From Enterococcus italicus DSM 15952 (GTDB lineage: Bacteria; Bacillota; Bacilli; Lactobacillales; Enterococcaceae): a stretch of DNA of 64,000 bases. This document shows positions 58,062 to 64,000 of this stretch, piece by piece (the first letter of the stretch is position 1; every line of letters starts with the position of its first letter). The DNA lies in assembly GCF_000185365.1 (NCBI RefSeq), contig NZ_GL622241.1, positions 1,533,429 through 1,597,428 of the forward strand, given 5' to 3'. The position numbers and the translations under genes were made by a program. The notes beneath the pieces are model-generated. The model saw only the letters and a list, made by a program, of their open reading frames with translations, searched no databases and was not told the DNA's origin.

Positions 58062-60335
58062 ATGAATGAACGAGATTACGAACGAAAACACCTAAGCAAA
58101 ACGATTGATCTGATTGCAGGTGAAGAAGCGTTAATCGAAAAACAACAGCAAGAATTAACGACAAACTTACAGTCAAAATTAAAAGAGTTAACTGACAATA
58201 AAATCAATACCGGTAACGAAGAAGCATTTTACGAATCCGTGATAGCTTATCAAGAACACGAGAAAGAAGTGCAACTAACCTACCAAACAACAGAAGCAAA
58301 ACAAAAACGTCTTACTACCCTTGCAACAATGAAAAATGCGCCGTATTTTGCGCGTATTGATTTCACTGAAGATCAGGATGCTAAAGAAACGCTGTATCTA
58401 GGGATCGCATCCTTGCGCGATATGACTGATGAACCTGTGATTGTCGACTGGCGTGCCCCGATTGCCAATTTGTATTACGAAGGCGAGCTAGGTGAGACCT
58501 ACTACGAAACCGATCAAGAGCGCTTTGATGTGACACTCTCATTAAAAAGACAATTCAAAATTCAAGATGGTCAACTGATTTCAATGGTTGATACATCCGA
58601 AGTTATCAATGATGAATTTTTACTAGAAATATTAGATGAAGCATCCAGTTCCCAAATGAAAAACATTGTGAGCACCATTCAAAAAAGTCAAAACGAGATC
58701 ATTCGTGACACTGAAAACCGTATCGTTTTAATTGAAGGTATTGCCGGCAGTGGTAAAACCAGTGCCTTGTTACAGCGTGTCGCCTTTTTACTTTATCGCC
58801 ACCGCAAATGGTTAAAAGATTCGCAAGTCTTACTTTTTAGTCCAAATCATTTGTTTTCAGATTATATCTCGATGGTCTTACCTTCTTTAGGAGAAAGTGA
58901 AATACCGACCAAAACCTTTGTCGAATTTCTACATGAATTATTACCTAACTATACACTGAAGCAAAAAGACACTCAGGAAGACACCTTTTTAACAGGCGAT
59001 GAAAATAAAATCGAAACGACGAAAAATAGTTTGGCCTATCTGCAAAAAATCAAGCCCTATATTCAAAGTATCCAAGCATTTGGTCCTCTTTTCAGAAACA
59101 TTAGCCTGAATGGAAAAGTCTACATTGATAAAAAGACAATTCGCCAATGGTATTTGCAAACCAATGACTTGCTTCCTTTATACCAACGCACGCAATTATT
59201 ACAAGAAAAGCTACTAAAAAAACTAGGTGGCTTAGTGATGGATGAAATGCGGCAAGAGTGGGTCAAAGAATTAGCAGACGAAAAGCTTATCCAATACATG
59301 AAAGATCATCCGCATCAAGAATACACGGAAGCATCGGAAAAAACGCTCTTAAAAAAAATTAAGCGCAGTATTGTGCAAAAAAGATTTGCAGCGATGAAGC
59401 GTACGATTCAGTCTTTCCGTTTTATTAATTTGCCGATGCAGTACTTTCATTTCTTGCAACAAGTGACACCGACATTGGAAAAAGACTTACAAGTAGCGCC
59501 TGAACAGTGGGCCGAACATCTCAATCAATTAAAACAAGATTTCCGAGACAAAGCACTAGCAAGTGAAGATGCCGTATTGTTTTTCTTATTACTAAAAGCA
59601 GTTTTCCCAATCGACGTGACCCAAAAAGCACGCTTTATTTTTATCGATGAAATGCAAGACTTTCCACCGGCCCAAGTCGCCTTATTGAAGGAACTTTATC
59701 CAGATGCCGCTATAACCTTATGTGGAGACTTAAACCAAAAAGTACTAGGTAACGATACGATTGTCGACCATTTGACCAACCTTTTCCCAACGCAGAAGGT
59801 AAAAAGGTATCAATTAACGACGAGTTACCGTTCAACAGCCGAAATCACAGCCGTGGCCAATCAATTTTTATCTCAAGACGACACAGTGAAGCTGACTGCT
59901 CGAAATGGCGAGAAGCCACTCGTATGTCTAGGATCAAGTGAGGCTCAACGCACCTATTTACTAAATGAGCTAGCACAAAGACAAAGCCAGCCTTCGCATT
60001 GGCGCACAGCAATCATCACAAAAACAGTCGCCGAAGCACAAAATTTGTATGAACAATTTGATGAAGATACCAAGCAATTCGTACAGCTAATCGATACAGA
60101 AGATACCTTTATGAAACGATCCACAATTATTATCCCAGCCTTTTTGGCTAAGGGCTTGGAGTTTGATGAAGTATACGTTTGGAATATTTCCAGCGACTTT
60201 ACATCGACACATGATCAGTTAATCTTATATACAATGATTAGTCGTGCGATGCATCAGCTAACCATTCTAAGTGACAATCAATCACCGTTACTTAGCAAAA
60301 TTGATAAAGAATCAGTTACCTTCAAACCCATTTAA
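58062..60335 (+). CDS. helD: RNA polymerase recycling helicase HelD
   Basis: 757 residues of superfamily 1. A charged, coiled-coil N-terminal arm (about 1-100) precedes PVIVDWRAPIANLYYEG, typical of HelD. Walker A is IAGSGKT (about 226-232), Walker B IFIDEMQD, with TTSYRST and a C-terminal 2A-like domain. Family knowledge: it removes stalled RNA polymerase from DNA using ATP. Alone on the plus strand with ribosome site AAGGAGGTAC. Confidence 0.93.
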   Translation: MNERDYERKHLSKTIDLIAGEEALIEKQQQELTTNLQSKLKELTDNKINTGNEEAFYESVIAYQEHEKEVQLTYQTTEAKQKRLTTLATMKNAPYFARIDFTEDQDAKETLYLGIASLRDMTDEPVIVDWRAPIANLYYEGELGETYYETDQERFDVTLSLKRQFKIQDGQLISMVDTSEVINDEFLLEILDEASSSQMKNIVSTIQKSQNEIIRDTENRIVLIEGIAGSGKTSALLQRVAFLLYRHRKWLKDSQVLLFSPNHLFSDYISMVLPSLGESEIPTKTFVEFLHELLPNYTLKQKDTQEDTFLTGDENKIETTKNSLAYLQKIKPYIQSIQAFGPLFRNISLNGKVYIDKKTIRQWYLQTNDLLPLYQRTQLLQEKLLKKLGGLVMDEMRQEWVKELADEKLIQYMKDHPHQEYTEASEKTLLKKIKRSIVQKRFAAMKRTIQSFRFINLPMQYFHFLQQVTPTLEKDLQVAPEQWAEHLNQLKQDFRDKALASEDAVLFFLLLKAVFPIDVTQKARFIFIDEMQDFPPAQVALLKELYPDAAITLCGDLNQKVLGNDTIVDHLTNLFPTQKVKRYQLTTSYRSTAEITAVANQFLSQDDTVKLTARNGEKPLVCLGSSEAQRTYLLNELAQRQSQPSHWRTAIITKTVAEAQNLYEQFDEDTKQFVQLIDTEDTFMKRSTIIIPAFLAKGLEFDEVYVWNISSDFTSTHDQLILYTMISRAMHQLTILSDNQSPLLSKIDKESVTFKPI

Positions 60336-60401
60336 AAAGGGATTGTGACAAAAGAATTTTGTGCCACTGATTCTGAATAAAACTATAAATCATCTACACG
60401 T

Positions 60402-60460
60402 AAAAAGACCAGAAAATCCAAAAGTTTGAGAAATAACTTCCGGATTTTCTGGTCTTCCTT
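60402..60460. repeat. Dispersed palindromic repeat, copy 5
   Basis: AAAAAGACCAGAAAATCC and GGATTTTCTGGTCTT arms around AAGTTTGAGAAATAACTT. Located between convergent helD and alsD, a place for a shared terminator. Preceded by GGGATTGTGACAAAA (60346-60360), echoed before copy 2. Confidence 0.87.
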
Positions 60461-60486
60461 TGTAACTCGACATTTTTTTTGCCGCT

Positions 60487-61188
60487 TTATTCTGATAAAC
60501 TAATTTCTTCTGCTATATTTGAATAATCAAATTCAGTATCTAAAAATTCAGCTTCTTTAGGAAAGTCTTGAATAAGGTTTGCATAATCTTGAATTTCAAC
60601 CGTTACATCTTCCACTACATAATCAAGAACATGTCCGCCAAATTTTTGATCATCCGAAATAAAATGAATATGGAACCCAGCTACTGAGGTACCATGAAAC
60701 AACGCCGGTGAATAGAACCCAACAATCGATCCTTTTATTTCGTCTGCATAGAAATTAGGTTGCTCTACTTCCGAAAAACGAATATAAGGAGGTTCTTGCT
60801 TAGGCATAGCGCGAGTATGCATTTTTTTAAATGTACCTGAAATTTTCACACCGGCAAAAAGATTTTTACTGCGCATTTTATCTAAAATCAACGCTTCAAC
60901 CGCTTCATTATCAAGCTCATCTTGAATGGTGAACGTATGATTCGCATGAAAATGTGCAATCGCTCCGTACGGTAATTTTTCTTCTCCTTCTAAGTGAACA
61001 ACATAACCTTTCGCACTCATCTTAAAAGCTTGACCATCTAAAACGACTAATTCGCCATCGACGCCATCCATCGTTCCAATTCCGAAATCACCATGTTTTA
61101 AGAAATCATTAATGGTATCTGTACCATCCATAGCCCCTGCCATTAAGGAGCCAATTGTTCCGTATTGATATAAAGAATTTTTTGACAT
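60487..61188 (-). CDS. alsD: Alpha-acetolactate decarboxylase
   Basis: 233 residues: LYQYGTIGSLMAGAMDGT at the start, then the metal-binding histidines in FHGTSVAGFHIHFISDD (HxH) and a later His in GGHVLDYV. Converts alpha-acetolactate to acetoin and CO2 in the cytosol. Sixteen bases after alsS, so one alsS-alsD operon that diverts excess pyruvate to neutral products. Confidence 0.96.
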   Translation of the reverse strand: MSKNSLYQYGTIGSLMAGAMDGTDTINDFLKHGDFGIGTMDGVDGELVVLDGQAFKMSAKGYVVHLEGEEKLPYGAIAHFHANHTFTIQDELDNEAVEALILDKMRSKNLFAGVKISGTFKKMHTRAMPKQEPPYIRFSEVEQPNFYADEIKGSIVGFYSPALFHGTSVAGFHIHFISDDQKFGGHVLDYVVEDVTVEIQDYANLIQDFPKEAEFLDTEFDYSNIAEEISLSE

Positions 61189-61204
61189 TCTTTTTCACTC
61201 CTAA

Positions 61205-62869
61205 TTAATAAAATTGATCGGGCAAGATTGCTTCACCTAGCTCTTCGTTTGCTGAGTAGTCGACAGGAATATCAATAATCACTGGACCTTCCGTCGCAAA
61301 TCCTTCTTGAATAGCTTTCGCTAATTCGTCTTTTGATGTTGCTCGTAGTCCTTTTGCACCAAACGCTTCTGCATATTTCACAAAATCAACTGGTCCAAAA
61401 TTCACTCCTGATGAGCGATCGTACTTCATCACTTCTTGGAACTCAACCATATTGTAACGACCATCATTCCAAATAAGATGTACAATGTTTAGTTTTTTGC
61501 GTACAGCTGTTTCTAAATCTTGAGCTGAGAAAAGGAAGCCACCATCACCTGAAACAGAAATAATTTGCGTATTCGGACGAACCAAGGCTGCACCAATTGC
61601 CCAAGGAAGCGCCACACCTAACGTTTGCATCCCATTACTAAATAAGAGCTTACGTGGTTCATAACTTCTAAAATGACGAGCCATCCAAATATAGTGACTA
61701 CCCACATCGACCGTCACTGTCATTTCGTCAGTAACCGCATTTTGTAATGTATCAATAATATCTAAAGGATGCAATAATCCTTCTGTTTTGATTTCAGGAA
61801 CTTCGTCTCGTTCGACTAGTTTTTGTTGCAATTCTTTCAAGTATTCTTGTGAATCGTTTGGTAGTTGGTACGTTTTAATTTCTTCTGTTAATAAATCTAA
61901 CGTATCAGAAATACTACCGATTAATTCTCTTTCTGGTTGCATGTATGGATCAATTTCAGCTGGGATTTTATCTATTACTATTATACGAGCATCTTTTTCT
62001 GCGTTCCAGTTACGCGCTTCATATTCAATCGGATCATACCCAACTGCGATCACTAAATCACTACGTTTTAGTAACATGTCTCCTAATTGGTTTCTAAATA
62101 AGCCTACACGACCGAAGAAACGATCTTCCAATTCTCTGGAAATGACGCCTGCTGCTTGGAACGTTTCAACGACTGGCAATTTCGCTGTTGATACCAATGA
62201 ACGAATGGCGTCACTTTCAGCCTCACTAGATCCACGCATACCAACTAGCAATACAGGTAATTTTGCTTCTTTAATGCGTTTGACCAAATAAGCAATATCT
62301 TCTTTTGATGCAGAACCTAGTCGCGGTTTACTTAATGGTCGAATGCTTTCGCCTTTGACAGGTGCATCTACCACATCTTGCGGAATACTAATAAAGCTAG
62401 CGCCCTTTTTATTGGTGCGCGCATTACGATACGCATTGGCAATCACCTCAGAAATTGTTTCTGGATCTTGAATTTCAGCACTGTATTTTGTGATTGGTTT
62501 AAATAATGCCGCATTATCCATGCTTTGATGTGTTAATTTAAGTAGATCGCTACGTTTTACTTGACCAGCAATTGCTAACACTGGGTCTCCTTCTGCTGTA
62601 GCTGTTACTAATCCGGTTGCCAAATTACTTGCACCTGGGCCACTTGTCGCAATAACGACTCCCGGTTTGCCTGTAATACGTCCAACAGCTTGGGCCATAA
62701 AAGCCGCATTTTGTTCATGACGAGTAACAATCAGTTCCGGCCCTTTATCCTCTAAAGTATCGAATACTCGATCTATTTTTGCTCCAGGTATACCAAATAC
62801 GTAATCAACATCATGGTTAATCAAACTATCGACAACCATATCTGCTCCATGTTTTACAACAGCGGACAT
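61205..62869 (-). CDS. alsS: Acetolactate synthase, catabolic (AlsS)
   Basis: 554 residues: N-terminal thiamine-diphosphate PYR domain with the activating Glu in [16 protein letters not shown], central domain, and C-terminal ThDP/Mg motif [16 protein letters not shown]...NDGRYNMV. No regulatory subunit is encoded beside it and it pairs with alsD, which indicates the catabolic, FAD-independent type. Reaction: two pyruvate to acetolactate and CO2. ATG 62869 chosen; an upstream GTG at 62878 is in frame. Confidence 0.96.
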   Translation of the reverse strand: MSAVVKHGADMVVDSLINHDVDYVFGIPGAKIDRVFDTLEDKGPELIVTRHEQNAAFMAQAVGRITGKPGVVIATSGPGASNLATGLVTATAEGDPVLAIAGQVKRSDLLKLTHQSMDNAALFKPITKYSAEIQDPETISEVIANAYRNARTNKKGASFISIPQDVVDAPVKGESIRPLSKPRLGSASKEDIAYLVKRIKEAKLPVLLVGMRGSSEAESDAIRSLVSTAKLPVVETFQAAGVISRELEDRFFGRVGLFRNQLGDMLLKRSDLVIAVGYDPIEYEARNWNAEKDARIIVIDKIPAEIDPYMQPERELIGSISDTLDLLTEEIKTYQLPNDSQEYLKELQQKLVERDEVPEIKTEGLLHPLDIIDTLQNAVTDEMTVTVDVGSHYIWMARHFRSYEPRKLLFSNGMQTLGVALPWAIGAALVRPNTQIISVSGDGGFLFSAQDLETAVRKKLNIVHLIWNDGRYNMVEFQEVMKYDRSSGVNFGPVDFVKYAEAFGAKGLRATSKDELAKAIQEGFATEGPVIIDIPVDYSANEELGEAILPDQFY

Positions 62870-63205
62870 CTGTAACACTTCTTTCTTTAATTGTTATATT
62901 TTTTTATTGTTTTTGAAAAAAAAAACCATTAAATTGGCGTTTTTCTGTTTCAATAAATGCAGTATAACACAAGAAAATAAAAATGGTTAGTGTTTTGTTT
63001 CAGAAAATAAAAGTATTTTTTCAAAAAAAGCGTCTCTTAACAGCTCCCTGGCAAAAAAATTAAAAAAATTTTCAATACTATTTTGTTTTTTCTTATTTCT
63101 CTTTCTTCTATCCATTTTTGTCCTATCATCTTTGTTTTTTTATATGTCACAAAAATAAAATATGATATGATAAGCACAAGATCTTTATTGAAGAGGGTGA
63201 ATGAA
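62870..63205. other. A/T-rich divergent intergenic region, alsS and unknown gene
   Basis: 336 bases without a gene. It holds the alsS promoter, long A/T runs and, for the plus-strand gene, overlapping TATGAT boxes at 63161-63166 and 63166-63171. No convincing regulator site was recognised. Confidence 0.5.
62961..62969 (-). promoter_or_regulatory. Promoter of alsS-alsD
   Basis: Extended -10 TGTTATACT on the minus strand (TATACT at 62961-62966), about 90 bases before alsS. Confidence 0.5.
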
Positions 63206-63889
63206 TTGTTCGGAGATGCTATAAAGTTGCAACCTTTTGACCGTATCTTAAGTGGTTTTGATAAGCTAACAGAGCTTGCCGTCTCTATTTCTGATTGTTC
63301 CAAAATTACTGAGAAATATCGCTATCTAGGAATAACCGGCTACAAGATTGGGGATTTTTCTGGTAATTGTTTTATAAATCGTTATTTACCTTGTGAGTTT
63401 TACCGTGTACCAATGTTGATTTATCGTTCTCGCTATTTGATTCCATTGGTCTTTCGCGATTCACCAGAGTCACACTTACTTTTTCAAGAATCATATCGTA
63501 TTCCATCGTTAATTCAGCTAATTGATTGGGAACTACACTTTAATCCTAAATCAATCATTATTGATTCAGTGGCGAATAACTATTCCTATGCAGAAAAAGA
63601 ATTGTTTGTACTTGATACAGGCTACCTCACATTTCGTTTGGCCGAAATTATAGATGTGGCAAGTTTCCCTGTCAGCAAGATGGCTTCTTATGAAGAATTT
63701 TTAAGTTGGAATCGCGAGGCTCATTTGTTGGACAATGGTCATAAAGGACGTCATAGTATGATTTTAAATATTGATAATGACCGTGAACGCACGGAGTTAC
63801 AGTTAGTATTAGCAATCATTCAAAATAAGTACCCACATAAACAATTATTTCAATTGCCACAAATAAATAGAATTTCAGAAAAAATCTGA
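63206..63889 (+). CDS. Unknown 227-residue protein divergent from alsSD
   Basis: Start placed at TTG 63206, eight bases after AGAGGG and about 30 bases after the likely transcription start; a GTG at 63197 is the alternative, and the frame is open further upstream past the promoter, where it should not be translated. The protein (MFGDAIKLQPFDRILSGFDK...) is soluble, aromatic-rich, without signal peptide, membrane segment or recognised motif. It has YxxPxLIQLIDWEL and a C-terminal helix ending RISEKI. It is not LysR-like, so it is not the usual acetoin regulator AlsR. Function unknown; divergent placement suggests a link to alsSD that is only inference. Confidence 0.6.
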   Translation: MFGDAIKLQPFDRILSGFDKLTELAVSISDCSKITEKYRYLGITGYKIGDFSGNCFINRYLPCEFYRVPMLIYRSRYLIPLVFRDSPESHLLFQESYRIPSLIQLIDWELHFNPKSIIIDSVANNYSYAEKELFVLDTGYLTFRLAEIIDVASFPVSKMASYEEFLSWNREAHLLDNGHKGRHSMILNIDNDRERTELQLVLAIIQNKYPHKQLFQLPQINRISEKI

Positions 63890-63980
63890 TTTCTTCTATC
63901 TTTTGTAACTATTAAAGAGTGCTGGACAGAAATAATTCTTTGGTTTAACCAAAACGGCGAGACAGATTAGCAAGTTAGGA

Positions 63981-64000
63981 AAAATAGACCAGAAAATTCA
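63981..64000. repeat. Dispersed palindromic repeat, copy 6, cut by window end
   Basis: AAAATAGACCAGAAAATTCA matches the left arm of the other copies up to the last base of the window. The 91 bases before it follow the unknown gene and hold no gene; a small TTTGGTTTAACCAAA hairpin lies there. Confidence 0.65.

Noticed and set aside
63083..63205. Upstream extension of the unknown gene to 63083
   Set aside because: It would run through the promoter boxes at 63161-63171 and has no ribosome site.

Overview
The window reads as chromosomal DNA of a low-GC Gram-positive coccus of the Lactobacillales, most probably an Enterococcus or close relative. The pointers are a PBP5-type low-affinity penicillin-binding protein, a Gls24/AmaP stress cluster, an AlsS/AlsD acetoin pair, a BusR/OpuA osmolyte system and a CIRCE-controlled hrcA-grpE-dnaK-dnaJ cluster. 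Nearly all genes are on the minus strand. I saw no rRNA, tRNA, CRISPR array, phage or transposase gene. The species cannot be named from sequence alone.

Layout. 1-1.8 kb: end of a fructose PTS permease (cut by the window edge) and a 52-residue acidic protein. 1.8-5.3 kb: ysxC, clpX and tig. 5.3-13.8 kb: a long co-oriented block, cdaA (split by a frameshift), cdaR, glmM, a PBP5-like gene, a small unknown gene, sppA, an RDD membrane protein and a TPR-like protein. 13.9-16.5 kb: a GntR/ABC exporter operon with a clear operator. 16.7-21.2 kb: pyruvate:ferredoxin oxidoreductase divergent from a DsbA-like protein. 21.2-29.1 kb: rapZ-yvcK-whiA and uvrB-uvrA, the latter with an SOS box. 29.3-32.2 kb: a glutamine-type ABC importer with two fused binding domains. 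32.4-33.7 kb: Gls24/AmaP envelope stress operon. 33.8-34.8 kb: a decayed ferrochelatase gene. 34.9-41 kb: dnaJ, dnaK, grpE, hrcA and hemW. 41-47 kb: CPA2 antiporter, OpuA and BusR. 47-54.3 kb: ribF-truB and the rimP-nusA-ylxR-ylxQ-infB-rbfA translation operon. 54.4-58 kb: thrS with a T-box leader and a FemAB-type ligase. 58-60.3 kb: helD. 60.5-63.9 kb: alsS-alsD and a divergent unknown gene.

Two themes tie regions together. First, cyclic di-AMP: its synthase and regulator (cdaA, cdaR), the usual partner glmM, and likely downstream targets (BusR repressing opuA, and a cation/proton antiporter with a C-terminal RCK_C domain) all lie here. The synthase gene is interrupted at an A8 run in a form compatible with sequencing error, -1 frameshifting or coupled reinitiation. 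Second, a palindromic repeat of about 55 bp (five complete copies and one cut by the window end) sits between genes, usually where it can terminate transcription.

Other notable features are a hairpin plus U-run between the apparent promoter and the first gene of the nusA-infB operon, a perfect CIRCE that can also act as the hemW terminator, and a bipartite BusR-like operator over the opuA promoter. Everything here is read by eye; no alignment, folding or database search was run.
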